NCBI GenBank assembly: GCA_013314775.1
Contig: JABUFB010000021.1
Span: forward strand, 1-42,803
Direction of reading: 5' to 3'
DNA length: 42,803 bases
Origin: Armatimonadota bacterium
GTDB lineage: Bacteria; Armatimonadota; Zipacnadia; Zipacnadales; JABUFB01
The notes beneath the pieces are model-generated. The model did no database searches. It was not told the DNA's origin and saw nothing but the letters and a program-made list of their open reading frames with translations. A program made the position numbers and the translations under genes. This document shows, piece by piece, positions 15,173 to 23,887 of the stretch (the stretch's first letter is position 1; each line of letters begins with the position of its first letter).

Positions 15173-16051
15173 CTACTTCAGCACCACCGTGGTGTTCGAG
15201 CGCATGGTCATCGACACGCTGGACTGGTTCCCCGCGGCGGACCCGAACAGTTGCGGAGTCTCCATGACCACCTGGGTGTCCGAGACGCCGTCGAAGCGCA
15301 TGGCCTTCCCGCCCTCGTAGTCAAAGTACGAAATCTGGCTGCCCCGCTGAGTTCCGCGCAGATTGAACAGGGGGCCGGCGATCAGGCCGAGGTCCAGCGG
15401 CATCTCGTAGTCGGTCTCCAGGCGGGCGCAGTTGACACCGGTAAGCTTCGCATAGTCGAGAAACGTGGTGGTGTAGGTGACGGGCATCAGTTGACCAGAC
15501 TGGGTCTTCAACCTTAGGGTCTCCTGCCACCGCTTGCCCGGCTCGACCGCCTCGACCGGGAACCCGGGTCCGTGGAGTTCGCCGAAGAACTGGCCGACAT
15601 CAAGCTGTGACCCGCCCGCCAGCGCTCCGCCGAGAGCACCCATGAGCCCGCCTTCAGCGGACGGTTCGGGCGCTTCGGGGCGGATGACCCGGGTGCTGAG
15701 CACGGTCCCGCCGGGTGAGATGACGGTGATGATCTCGGGGATGTTGAGGGCCACCGGGATCTGCTGGCCAGCCCACGATGCCTGGGTCTCCACGTTCTCA
15801 AGACGGTGGGAGATGGTCATGAACCCGGCGTCATCCACGGCCGTACAGGCCATCACGTAGATGAAACGGGCTTCCATGTGCACCGGGCCGGTGCGGCCGA
15901 GAGCGTTGATGGTCCCGTCCCCCGTGGTGTCGCACTGGTAGCGCAGGACGTCGCCTTTCGCCATCTTGTAGGTGAGAATGACGCCGGCTGATGCCTGGAA
16001 GCACATGGCAGCAGCGACGAGGATGAGAACGCATGGGGTGAGGTGGCGCAT
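15173..16051 (-). CDS. Secreted protein of unknown function in the MoxR operon
   Basis: The 292-residue product has a clear signal peptide (MRHLTPCVLILVAAAMCF, cleavage near ASA-G). The mature part opens VILTYKMAKGDVLRYQCDT, a pattern common in exported beta-rich proteins of this kind of bacterium. A Gly/Ala-rich stretch GGLMGALGGALAGG (about 134-147) interrupts it. The rest alternates short strands and ends in TMRSNTTVVLK. Two or three cysteines are present but no catalytic motif is recognised. GGAGG stands seven bases before the ATG. It follows the DUF4129 gene by 42 bases, so it is probably co-expressed and acts outside the membrane with that complex. Confidence 0.75.
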   Translation of the reverse strand: MRHLTPCVLILVAAAMCFQASAGVILTYKMAKGDVLRYQCDTTGDGTINALGRTGPVHMEARFIYVMACTAVDDAGFMTISHRLENVETQASWAGQQIPVALNIPEIITVISPGGTVLSTRVIRPEAPEPSAEGGLMGALGGALAGGSQLDVGQFFGELHGPGFPVEAVEPGKRWQETLRLKTQSGQLMPVTYTTTFLDYAKLTGVNCARLETDYEMPLDLGLIAGPLFNLRGTQRGSQISYFDYEGGKAMRFDGVSDTQVVMETPQLFGSAAGNQSSVSMTMRSNTTVVLK

Positions 16052-16093
16052 GGTGTGACCTCCAGTGTGTCGGATGAATGGTTGCGGGCCGCT

Positions 16094-17977
16094 TTACCTG
16101 CCGGGAGGTCCGCCCTGGGCTGCGAGGGCATGGTCGATGGCAGGACGCAACCGGGACCAGATGGCCTTTGCTTTATCGACGAGGGACGTGCCGACCTCGT
16201 TCGGGCTGTACGTTGCAAAGACGTACATCGCCGTGATTTCCTTCTGGTCGTCGGGTTCGAACCCGATGCGTGGAGGGACGGTGCGCAGGAACTCGAACTC
16301 CGTCTGATGGCTGGGACGCGGGTGCCCACGCAGGGAGCAGAAAGCGAGAAACGCGCGGTAAACATGGCGGACGATCTGTGCGGGCGTCATGTTCGCGCCC
16401 AGTTCGCGTTGTTCCCAGATGTCCGCGAAGGGGTCTGACGGCAGGTCGGCCCACTCGTCGTCACTGCGGCGTCCGCCCAGCCCGAGCATGCGCTTCAGGC
16501 GCTCCAGGAATGCGAGGAATGCCAGCCACATCGCCTGGAAGGGCGTGGCAAGGGCACGCAGGAAGGTGAGAATCTGCCTGCGATAACGGATGAGCAAGTA
16601 GATGAGCAAGGCCAGCAGGAGCAACAACAGGAGAAGGAGCCACCACGCGAACTTACGCTCCCGGCCGCGCTGGGAAGAGTCCGCTTGGCCCTGGCTGCCT
16701 TCCCCGCCTTGTCCACCCGCGCCGGCGTCGCCCTGGCCGCCGCTCTGCCCCGAAGCCGACGACTGCCCCTGACCGGAGCCGGACGCGCCCTGGGACTGAG
16801 TCTGTCCGGTGCCGCCTTCGGTGCCTGCCTGTCCCTGATCGCTGGTTGAGCCCTCGGTGGGCTGCTGCCCGGAGGAGCCCTGAGTTTCGTCGGTGCCGGC
16901 CTGGGTGGGTGCGCCCTCGCCGGTAGTGTCGGGCTCGCGGCCCGGCGCGGTCTGCCCGGAAGGTGGCTGGGAGAGTCCACTGCCGGGTGTCCAGCCGCTG
17001 ATGCCCTCGCTCGGATCATGAAGCCAGCCGGGGCGGTTCGCGAAGGTAATGGGCCTTTGGGTATCCATCTGCGGGCGCGGCAGGAACGCCGAAACGACCA
17101 CCACGAGGAGCACCAGGATGACGCTCATGAGGATCCAGGTGGGGGCGAGGCTCCAGGTCATGCGCACCTTGCGGCGGCGGACATCCATGCGGATTGCCGA
17201 CAGGTTGGTGAGAGCGAGAAGGAGCAGGGCGAAGAAGACATAGCCCGCCATGGTGTAAAAGGCATGGGTAGCCATGCGCCCCTGGTCGCCGATGGCGCGG
17301 GTGCCGAGACCGAAGGCGAGAACCGCCGCCACCGAGACCCAGAAGACCGCGCGGCCGGGATGCCGGGCCCCTTTCTTGCGGCCCTCGGCGCCGTTCCAGT
17401 CGGACATCAGGCCCTGATTCAGGGAGTACGCAATGTTCTCCTCAAGGGTGGTCTCACGGGTCACTTTGTCTGCGAGCCACCAGATGAGCGCCACGAGGCT
17501 GAAGTTGAACAGGATGGAGAAAAGGGCGCCCGATGGAGTCAGGCTGCCCGCCAGCGCGCCCTCGGTCATGGTGAACCGCATGACCGCAAGAACCATGACC
17601 CCTGCCAGCGCGAGCATGTACGGGAGCGCGAGAAGGCCGGTGCCGTACTTGGTGCGGATGCGGGTGATGCCGATGACCGCGGCGAGAAAGAAGAAGCAGA
17701 TCCAGCGCAGGCCGCCGGAAAACTCGCCACCGAGCGCTTGGCGCAGGTCGATGAGGTAGAACAGCAGGCAACCCAGCAGGCCGAAGATGCTGAGGGGAAT
17801 CGCCAGTTCGGTGAGCCAGTCGAAGATGGGTTCGTCCTGTTCCTCCGGCTCCTGTTCGATGGGCGGCACGTCGGGAGCGCGGGCGGCAACCACCGAGCCG
17901 TCCGGGATGTCAGTCTCGCCGGACGCTTCTTGCTCGGGAGCCTCGGGCTCTCTTCGGGTCAGTTCGTCATCGGCCAT
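16094..17977 (-). CDS. Polytopic membrane protein with C-terminal DUF4129 domain
   Basis: The product is about 627 residues. An acidic N-terminus (1-50) precedes seven predicted spans (about 55-76, 89-104, 112-133, 150-170, 208-226, 240-262, 278-299). A long low-complexity loop rich in Gly, Gln, Ser and Thr (about 335-440) follows, then an eighth span of almost pure Leu (about 445-463). The C-terminal DUF4129 domain (about 520-600) has PAQIVRHVYRAFLAFC and TEFEFLRTVPP. In related MoxR/DUF58 operons DUF4129 is normally the tail of a transglutaminase-like membrane protein. Here no transglutaminase Cys-His-Asp core is visible, and the low-complexity loop occupies that place. The start's ribosome site is weak (GGAG 14 bases away). 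It is preceded by a microprotein gene 27 bases upstream. Confidence 0.8.
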   Translation of the reverse strand: MADDELTRREPEAPEQEASGETDIPDGSVVAARAPDVPPIEQEPEEQDEPIFDWLTELAIPLSIFGLLGCLLFYLIDLRQALGGEFSGGLRWICFFFLAAVIGITRIRTKYGTGLLALPYMLALAGVMVLAVMRFTMTEGALAGSLTPSGALFSILFNFSLVALIWWLADKVTRETTLEENIAYSLNQGLMSDWNGAEGRKKGARHPGRAVFWVSVAAVLAFGLGTRAIGDQGRMATHAFYTMAGYVFFALLLLALTNLSAIRMDVRRRKVRMTWSLAPTWILMSVILVLLVVVVSAFLPRPQMDTQRPITFANRPGWLHDPSEGISGWTPGSGLSQPPSGQTAPGREPDTTGEGAPTQAGTDETQGSSGQQPTEGSTSDQGQAGTEGGTGQTQSQGASGSGQGQSSASGQSGGQGDAGAGGQGGEGSQGQADSSQRGRERKFAWWLLLLLLLLLALLIYLLIRYRRQILTFLRALATPFQAMWLAFLAFLERLKRMLGLGGRRSDDEWADLPSDPFADIWEQRELGANMTPAQIVRHVYRAFLAFCSLRGHPRPSHQTEFEFLRTVPPRIGFEPDDQKEITAMYVFATYSPNEVGTSLVDKAKAIWSRLRPAIDHALAAQGGPPGR

Positions 17978-18004
17978 TGGAGGGTCGGGCGCTCCGGGAT
18001 CGGG

Positions 18005-18136
18005 TCACTGGGACAGGCGGAAGCAGGTCTGGAGCACGAAAAAGACCAGGGCGCCGGCGCCCGCGGCCACAAACCAGACGATGGCGCGCGAGACCGCGCC
18101 GTTCAATCTCAGAAAACTGTAGTGATATCCTCGCAT
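18005..18136 (-). CDS. Predicted 43-residue single-span membrane microprotein
   Basis: ATG 18136 follows GGGGGG on the minus strand a few bases upstream. The product begins MRGYHYSFLRLNGAVSR, with four basic residues in the first 17. One hydrophobic helix (about 18-36, AIVWFVAAGAGALVFFVLQ) follows, then a short polar end. It fits exactly between the DUF58 gene (37-base gap) and the DUF4129 gene (27-base gap), where the operon would otherwise have an unexplained 196-base hole. The layout resembles the other microprotein of this operon, but there is no clear sequence similarity. Function unknown; a small subunit of the membrane complex is a reasonable guess. Confidence 0.6.
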   Translation of the reverse strand: MRGYHYSFLRLNGAVSRAIVWFVAAGAGALVFFVLQTCFRLSQ

Positions 18137-18173
18137 TTTTCATCCCCCCGGGCTCCGGGAGCGGCAGCACACA

Positions 18174-19457
18174 TCAGATGACGATGTTGTGCAGATCCGT
18201 CTCTCGTCGCAGGTGGATCATTGGCACCCGTAGACCTGCGAGCGACGCCTGCGCGCGTGGAGCGCTGGCAGAATTATCAATCAATAGTACTAGAACGCTG
18301 AACCCCGTACTCTTGAGCCTCGCAATTTCACGCCCCAGTTCGGGTGTAACTTCCGGCACAATGAGTATGACCGTATCTTCTCGCGGCCATGCATTGTATT
18401 CGCGGGCAATCATCTCGGCCAGTGAGAAACCGTCGCTCAGTTCCAGGCGCGCCAGGGTTTCCATGACGAGCATAATACTTTCCTGCCCGCGCCGGACTGC
18501 CACTTCCACCGGGCGCAAGCGGTCCGACATCTTGCGGCGTTCCAAAAGTTGCCGGGCTTCGTCGCGATGGGCGACTTCGACGGAGATCGGCTCCACGTCG
18601 ATGACATCCGCGGCGTCCACACCATTGCTGACGAAGCCGAGGTCCACCCCGCGCGATGCGAGATGAGACGCCAGCGACGCAGCGACTGTGCAGGCGAATT
18701 CGGTGCGGCGTCCCTTACCCGAGCCATCCCAGGAGCGAGTATTGAAGTCCAGAATGATGTTCGCGCCCTGCACGGACGACGGCTCGTAGATCTTGGAATG
18801 CAGCAGGCCGGTGCGCGCGCTGGCTTTCCAGTGAACCCGGCGCAAAGGGTCGCCTTGCTGGTACTCGCGCACCCCGGCAATGCGGGTGGGGTCTTCGAAT
18901 ATCCGCATGCGCACCGTGGTCTCACCCAAGGGCCGGTGTGTGGGGACGGAGTACTTGTCGATGGGCAGGACCTTGGGGTAGACGGTGATGAACAGGGTGT
19001 CCGGGCCGCAGACGAAGCGCCGTGTGAGACCGAAGAAGTCGCCGGACTCGAAGAGCACCGGGCCGATGCGATGGTAGCCCCGGCGATCGCAGCGGATGCG
19101 GTAGCGCAGCGTAGTGGCCCCCAGGGGACGCATGACCATGGCCCGGGAATTGGCGCCCTCGAGGATCGTGACGCCGTCGCTGAGGATGTCTTCCATGATA
19201 ACCCAGGGGACGAAGTTGGGCTTCTGGTTGCGGATGCCCACCGTGACGATCGCTTCCTCGCCAATCTCGCCACTGCGCATGGTGCAATGGCGCTCGGCGG
19301 TGAGTCCGTCCAGGCTTACGTAGGTCATCAGATAGGCGATTGCCGCCACCAGCATGGCGGCGTAGAACGCATAGGCGAAGAAGCCGATGCGGAAGACCAG
19401 CGCGATGACCAGGAATGCCAGCGCTGTCGCCAGCGCGGTCATGCGTCGGCGCTTCAT
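18174..19457 (-). CDS. DUF58 domain membrane protein
   Basis: The 427-residue product has two N-terminal membrane spans (about 7-22 and 25-45), a beta-rich segment, then the DUF58 signature VREYQQGDPLRRVHWKASAR (196-215). A VWA-like part follows, beginning ANIILDFNT. DUF58 proteins are the constant partner of MoxR AAA+ ATPases, thought to help assemble or activate other envelope proteins; the biochemical role is not established. The start codon overlaps the MoxR stop by one base (TGATG), showing translational coupling. Confidence 0.92.
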   Translation of the reverse strand: MKRRRMTALATALAFLVIALVFRIGFFAYAFYAAMLVAAIAYLMTYVSLDGLTAERHCTMRSGEIGEEAIVTVGIRNQKPNFVPWVIMEDILSDGVTILEGANSRAMVMRPLGATTLRYRIRCDRRGYHRIGPVLFESGDFFGLTRRFVCGPDTLFITVYPKVLPIDKYSVPTHRPLGETTVRMRIFEDPTRIAGVREYQQGDPLRRVHWKASARTGLLHSKIYEPSSVQGANIILDFNTRSWDGSGKGRRTEFACTVAASLASHLASRGVDLGFVSNGVDAADVIDVEPISVEVAHRDEARQLLERRKMSDRLRPVEVAVRRGQESIMLVMETLARLELSDGFSLAEMIAREYNAWPREDTVILIVPEVTPELGREIARLKSTGFSVLVLLIDNSASAPRAQASLAGLRVPMIHLRRETDLHNIVI

Positions 19458-20404
19458 CAGCCGCGCCCTTTCTCCACGGGAGCCGGGACTTTCTCCACCA
19501 GGGCGTCGATGATCTCGCCGCTTCCGTGGCCGCGCAGGCGGGCTTCGGGAGCGACGATGACGCGGTGACTGAGAACGCTCTTGACCACGTATTTGACGTC
19601 GTCAGGGGCAGCGTAATTGCGGCCGTCCAGGGCGGCGAGAGCCTGCGCGGTGCGGTACAAGGCGATGGATGCGCGGGGGCTCGCGCCCATGGCAAGATCG
19701 GTGGTGCGGCGAGTGGCATGGACCAGTCGCACGATGTACTCTCGCACTTTCTCGTGCACGAACACCTCGCGCACCGCGGATTGGGCGGCGATGAGTTGCT
19801 CGGAGGAGATAACCTGCCCGAGTTGGTCGATGGGATGCACCAGGCGCAGGCGCTCCAGCATCTCGTTCTCGTCGGAGAAGGACGGGTACCCGATGCTCAT
19901 GCGCATGAGGAAGCGGTCGAGCTGGGCTTCGGGCAGAGGGAAGGTCCCTTCGTGTTCGATGGGGTTCTGGGTCGCGAGGACCATGAACGGCCGCGCGAGG
20001 GCGTACGTCTGGCCGTCCACAGATACCTGGCGCTCGGCCATGCACTCCAGCAGTGCGGACTGGGCGCGCGGCGTGGCGCGATTGATCTCGTCGGCCAGGA
20101 GGATCTGGTGGAAGACCGGGCCCCGGCGGAACTCGAACTCCAGGGTCTTCTGGTTGAAGACCGAGACCCCGGTAACGTCAGAAGGCAACAGGTCCGGCGT
20201 GCACTGGACCCGGGCGAAGGTGCAGCCCACGGAGAGCGCCAGCGCCCGGGCCAGCATGGTCTTGGCGACGCCCGGTACATCTTCCAGAAGCACATGGCCC
20301 TCACACAGGAGGCAGACCAGAGAGAGCCGGACGGCGTCGCGCTTCCCGACGACCACCTTTTCGACATTGTCGATGACGGCACGGCCGAGGGCGGCGACAT
20401 CCAT
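19457..20404 (-). CDS. MoxR-family AAA+ ATPase
   Basis: The 315-residue product is a standard-length MoxR ATPase. It has Walker A EDVPGVAKT (41-49, with Ala before Lys as usual in MoxR), Walker B ILLADEINRA (101-110), sensor-1 TQNP (145-148) and PEAQLDRF (158-165). It is a soluble ATP-driven chaperone-like enzyme that works with the DUF58 protein next to it. ATG 20404 is chosen because CGGAGG lies eight bases upstream and the family begins here; the frame extends upstream to 20554 without conserved residues. It is the first gene of a six-gene operon: MoxR, DUF58, microprotein, DUF4129 membrane protein, secreted protein, microprotein. Confidence 0.95.
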   Translation of the reverse strand: MDVAALGRAVIDNVEKVVVGKRDAVRLSLVCLLCEGHVLLEDVPGVAKTMLARALALSVGCTFARVQCTPDLLPSDVTGVSVFNQKTLEFEFRRGPVFHQILLADEINRATPRAQSALLECMAERQVSVDGQTYALARPFMVLATQNPIEHEGTFPLPEAQLDRFLMRMSIGYPSFSDENEMLERLRLVHPIDQLGQVISSEQLIAAQSAVREVFVHEKVREYIVRLVHATRRTTDLAMGASPRASIALYRTAQALAALDGRNYAAPDDVKYVVKSVLSHRVIVAPEARLRGHGSGEIIDALVEKVPAPVEKGRG

Positions 20405-20680
20405 GGCAAAGGCCTCCGTGAATAGCGGGGCTCGGCCCTGTACTTTCCCGAGCCTTGGGGCACAATATGTCAACACTCGTCCCCGGGCGTTGGTTCGTTT
20501 TCGCCAACGGCAATTCTGGGGCGGGATCGGGGCACTCTCTAACAATAGGTGCATGCGGCGCCGAAATCAAGACACCTTTCATGTCATGGGCGACCGCGGC
20601 AGTTCGCAACTCAAGGCAGGACTCTGGTCTGCGGTAGCGAAACATAGTGGGTCCTTCCAACGCCCACACCGGATACCCAC
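20405..20680. other. Divergent promoter region between the MoxR operon and the DUF6785 gene
   Basis: This is 276 bases with no gene. A TTGACA hexamer on the minus strand (20468-20473) is the best -35 candidate for the MoxR operon, but no convincing -10 stands at the right distance. No promoter for the plus-strand gene could be singled out. Confidence 0.35.
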
Positions 20681-22642
20681 ATGAGCGCGGCAGAAGTCCA
20701 CACGGGAACCGACACTCTGCGCCCCAAGCCTGTGACCCTGCGCGCGGTGCTGATAGGCTTGCTCCTCGTGCCGGTGAACGCCTGGTGGCTGGTGCAGATC
20801 GAGTACGTGCGGTACTCAGACAATGCCACCACATCGGCGCTCTTTTTCAACTGCATCGCTCTGCTGCTGGTGCTGCTGGGTGTCAACGCTGTGCTGCGGA
20901 AGTTCGCCCCGAGATGGGTCTTCTCGCGCAGTGAAATGCTCACGGTGTACGTGATTCTGGTAATCGCGAGCGCATTGGGTGGGCATGACCAGTTGCAGAT
21001 CCTGTTCACCACCATCACATGGGTCTTCCGCAATGCCACCCCTGAGAACGGGTGGGAGGATGAGCTCTTCCCCCACATTCCCCGGCACCTGGTGGTGTCG
21101 GATGAGCGCACGCTGGAGCGCATTTACCTGGGCGATACCACCTTGTACGCGCCGGGCAGGCTGGACCCATGGCTCGGTCCGCTGGGCTGGTGGCTGGCAT
21201 TTGCGGTGGCGCTGGTGTGGACGCTGCTGTGCCTCATGGCCATCTTTCGTCCTCAGTGGGACCGGGAGCGCCTGAACTACCCCATCGCCCAGGCCCCGCT
21301 GGACATAACCTCCCCCAGCCTGCGCCCTTTCGGGAGCTCCCTCTTCTGGATCGCGTTCGGGCTGGCCGCGACGATTCAGATGGTGCGCCTTGCCCATAAT
21401 CTGTGGCCCGAGGTGCCGGCCATCAACATCGGCGTGCGGAACTACACCTTCAAGGGCATGCCACTCAGCGCCGCGGGTGCGATCCCGATCTCCTCATATC
21501 CCTTCAGCTATGGGATGGCGTACCTGCTGCCGATTCAGCTCTCGTTCTCGGTGTGGTTCTTCTTCCTGTTCGCGCGGCTGGAGCTGGTGCTGACGGCGAT
21601 GATGGGGCACACCCAGTGGCGCGGATTCCCGTATATTCAGGAGCAGGGAGTGGGGGCGTACTTCGGCGTATTCCTGTTCGTGCTGTGGGCGGCGCGGGGG
21701 CATCTCGCGCGGATGTGGCAGGCGGCCACCGGCGGCGAGGGCATGGGTAGGGAATATGGGGTGTGCGAGCCGCTGTCGGCGCCGGTTGCGGTGTGGGGAT
21801 TCCTGGGCGGAGTCGCGCTGCTCATCGCGTTCTCCATGTCCGCCGGGATGAGTCTGATGACCGCCGTGCTGTTCTTCGGCTTGTTCCTCGCGATTGTGCT
21901 GACCCTTACCCGTATCCGGGCGGAACTTGGCCTGCCGACCATCGAGATGTACCAGGTGGGCGCGGACGACATCCTGCAGAACGTGGCGGGGGGTGCGGCG
22001 TGGTCGAAGCCGGACCTGGCGGTGATGAGCCTGTACTTCTGGCTCGTGCGCACTCACCGGCAGTTGCCGATGCCTGTGCATGCTGACGCCCTGCGCATCG
22101 GGAGACAGTCGGGAATCGACCTGCGCCAGATCGCGGGGCTGATCATCGGGGTGTCGGTATTCGCGGTAATCTGCAGCTTCTGGGCGCACCTGCACGTGAT
22201 GCACCAGGTGGGGTACGAATCGGCGAAGTTCACCGGCCCGGCGGGCTGGGCATTCGGCAATGACCCGTGGCGCAAGCTCGATTCATGGCTGGCGAACCCG
22301 CGGGAGGCGAAACTCGCGGCGAGCTTCGCGTACCTGTACGGAGTGGGTTTTACGCTGCTTCTCGCGACCCTGCGGACCCGGTTTGTGTGGTGGCCCTTCC
22401 ACCCGGTGGGTTATCTCGTTTCGGGAAGTTTCGGGTTGTTCCGTCTGTGGCTTCCCATCTTCCTGACATGGCTCATCAAAAGCCTGCTCTTGCGCTACGG
22501 GGGGCTGTCCGCCTACCGCAAGGCGTATCCGTTCTTCCTGGGGCTGATTCTTGGCGAGTTCGGCGCGGCCTTCGTGCGGACGCTGATCGACCTGTTTTTC
22601 AACCTGCACCTGCCGGCGGAGTCGGGCGTGGGAGGGTTGTAA
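20681..22642 (+). CDS. Large polytopic membrane protein, DUF6785-type (transporter-like)
   Basis: The 653-residue product has about 12 or more hydrophobic spans. The first is about 20-40 (LRAVLIGLLLVPVNAWWLVQ), and the last part reads like membrane segments joined by short loops (FHPVGYLVSGSFGLFRLWLPIFLTWL is typical of the family's C-terminal end, labelled DUF6784). The family has no proven function; the topology resembles the oligopeptide-transporter (OPT) superfamily. A second member lies at 35637-37769, sharing the WWPFHPVGY/LRFPFHPGGY motif and the GAYFGVFLFVLWAARGHL-like segment. It sits divergent from the MoxR operon and convergent with the aldolase gene. A role in uptake of a carbohydrate-derived compound is suggested by its neighbours only. 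Confidence 0.8.
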   Translation: MSAAEVHTGTDTLRPKPVTLRAVLIGLLLVPVNAWWLVQIEYVRYSDNATTSALFFNCIALLLVLLGVNAVLRKFAPRWVFSRSEMLTVYVILVIASALGGHDQLQILFTTITWVFRNATPENGWEDELFPHIPRHLVVSDERTLERIYLGDTTLYAPGRLDPWLGPLGWWLAFAVALVWTLLCLMAIFRPQWDRERLNYPIAQAPLDITSPSLRPFGSSLFWIAFGLAATIQMVRLAHNLWPEVPAINIGVRNYTFKGMPLSAAGAIPISSYPFSYGMAYLLPIQLSFSVWFFFLFARLELVLTAMMGHTQWRGFPYIQEQGVGAYFGVFLFVLWAARGHLARMWQAATGGEGMGREYGVCEPLSAPVAVWGFLGGVALLIAFSMSAGMSLMTAVLFFGLFLAIVLTLTRIRAELGLPTIEMYQVGADDILQNVAGGAAWSKPDLAVMSLYFWLVRTHRQLPMPVHADALRIGRQSGIDLRQIAGLIIGVSVFAVICSFWAHLHVMHQVGYESAKFTGPAGWAFGNDPWRKLDSWLANPREAKLAASFAYLYGVGFTLLLATLRTRFVWWPFHPVGYLVSGSFGLFRLWLPIFLTWLIKSLLLRYGGLSAYRKAYPFFLGLILGEFGAAFVRTLIDLFFNLHLPAESGVGGL

Positions 22643-22649
22643 AGCAACA

Positions 22650-22673
22650 GGGAGCCCGCTGGTGCAGGCTCCC
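22650..22673. terminator. Hairpin between convergent genes
   Basis: GGGAGCC (22650-22656) pairs with GGCTCCC (22667-22673) around a ten-base loop. It lies between the stops of the DUF6785 gene and the aldolase gene. No T run follows on the plus strand, so it is at best a weak terminator or an RNA-stabilising hairpin. Confidence 0.4.
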
Positions 22674-22701
22674 CGTGGTTCCCCAATGCGTTCCCGACCG
22701 C

Positions 22702-23727
22702 TTACAGGTTCGGGTTGTACAGCAGGTGGACGCGGTGGCCGGCAGGGTCGGGGGTGGTGAGGTACCCGGCCTTCACGCCGCCCTTCTCGCTCTCTTCCTC
22801 GAACTCGAAGCCCTTTGCAACCAGGGCCGCCTTCGCTTCCTCATAGTTCGAAACGCGCACCGCAACATGAGTCTTGGGCTGGCTTGGCTCTTTCATGATC
22901 TCGATGCGTCCCGCGCCGGGGCCGGACATGAAGATAGAGCTATTGCCCACCTTCATGTCGAAGCCGAAGGTATCGCGGTACCATTCGGCGACCTCCTGGC
23001 CCCCGGAGGGCTTTTCGGGATACAGGCCGGGGTGCTCGACGCCCAGGAACAGGGCGGTCCCGCGGGCTTTTTTCACCCACCAGAGCACGTCGGCGATCTT
23101 CGCCGCGATGCCGTCGAAGTCGCCGGAGGCTACGGCTTCTTTGGTCACAAGTTGGCTGCCGATGCCCAGTGCCGCGCAGCCCGCCTTGATCCAAGCGGTC
23201 ACGCTCTCCTCGGTGGCATCCACTCCGCCGGTGGGCATGATACGGGTCCAGGGCATTGGGCCGAGGACCGCTTTGACGAACTTGGGACCGCCCACTTCGC
23301 CGCCTGGGAAGACCTTGCAGATTTCGACGCCAAGCTCCTGCGCCTGGGCGATTTCGGTGGCGCTGCCGCAGCCGGGGGCGTAGGGCACCATGCGGCGGTT
23401 GCAGAGTTTCGCGACCTCGGGGTTCAGGACCGGGCCCACCACGAAGTTCGCTCCATTGGCGATGTATAAGGCGGCGGTGGGGGCATCGCCCACGGAACCC
23501 ACCCCCATGATGATCTTCGGCAAGTTCTTGCGGGCGTGCTTCACCAGCGCAGCAAACACCTCGGGAGCGAAGTCGCCGCGGTTGGTAAACTCCACGCAGC
23601 GCACGCCGCCGGCGGCGCAGGCTTCGAGAATCTTGATGGCGGTGTCCACATCACTGTTGTAGAAGACGGGGACGAGACCGTCTTCGATCATCGCGTTGAG
23701 GACTTCGAGCCGGCTGAACTGGGCCAT
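22702..23727 (-). CDS. KDPG/KHG aldolase fused to a VOC (glyoxalase-like) domain
   Basis: The product is 341 residues. Residues 1-215 are a class I aldolase of the Eda family. Glu46 (CVEFTNRG) is the catalytic base, and Lys138 (EICKVFPG) is the Schiff-base lysine. MPTGGVD (164-170) is the phosphate-binding PTGG loop. Residues about 222-341 form a VOC fold (ALFLGVEHPGLYP, AEWYRDTFGF, RIEIMKEP, HRVHLLYNPNL). The aldolase splits 2-keto-3-deoxy sugar acids (phosphorylated in the classical case) into pyruvate and an aldehyde. The VOC part may bind metal and assist or act on the product. ATG 23727 follows AGGAGG by six bases. The open frame continues upstream through the promoter and is not coding. 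Confidence 0.92.
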   Translation of the reverse strand: MAQFSRLEVLNAMIEDGLVPVFYNSDVDTAIKILEACAAGGVRCVEFTNRGDFAPEVFAALVKHARKNLPKIIMGVGSVGDAPTAALYIANGANFVVGPVLNPEVAKLCNRRMVPYAPGCGSATEIAQAQELGVEICKVFPGGEVGGPKFVKAVLGPMPWTRIMPTGGVDATEESVTAWIKAGCAALGIGSQLVTKEAVASGDFDGIAAKIADVLWWVKKARGTALFLGVEHPGLYPEKPSGGQEVAEWYRDTFGFDMKVGNSSIFMSGPGAGRIEIMKEPSQPKTHVAVRVSNYEEAKAALVAKGFEFEEESEKGGVKAGYLTTPDPAGHRVHLLYNPNL

Positions 23728-23793
23728 AGTGTGCCTCCTGTGGTCTCTCGCGGCCGCCGGGATTGAACCCGGGACGGTCCGCCGAATGGACGG

Positions 23794-23823
23794 ATTATAG
23801 CACGGTCCGAGGGATGGCGGGAA
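23794..23823 (-). promoter_or_regulatory. Promoter of the aldolase-VOC gene
   Basis: On the minus strand, a perfect TATAAT (23794-23799) stands 18 bases after TTCCCG (23818-23823), a weak -35. The start codon lies about 66 bases downstream. Confidence 0.65.
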
Positions 23824-23846
23824 CGGCAGACGGTGTTCGCGCGGGA

Positions 23847-23887
23847 GCATCGGTTCTTCGGGATGCGCACCGACTGAGGCTGAGTTC
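23847..23887 (-). repeat. Dispersed 41-base element (copy 1)
   Basis: Its reverse complement matches 25673-25713 at 31 of 41 positions without gaps, sharing the exact core GCCTCAGTCGG and the end CCGATGC. Both copies are intergenic and flank the second Gfo/Idh/MocA gene in inverted orientation. Confidence 0.55.

Noticed and set aside
20405-20554. Longer N-terminus for the MoxR ATPase
   Set aside because: ATG 20404 has an excellent ribosome site and matches the family start; upstream residues are unlike MoxR.
23757-23772. tRNA T-arm-like CCGGGTTCAATCCCGG on the minus strand
   Set aside because: No anticodon or D arm around it, and it lies between the aldolase promoter and start codon.
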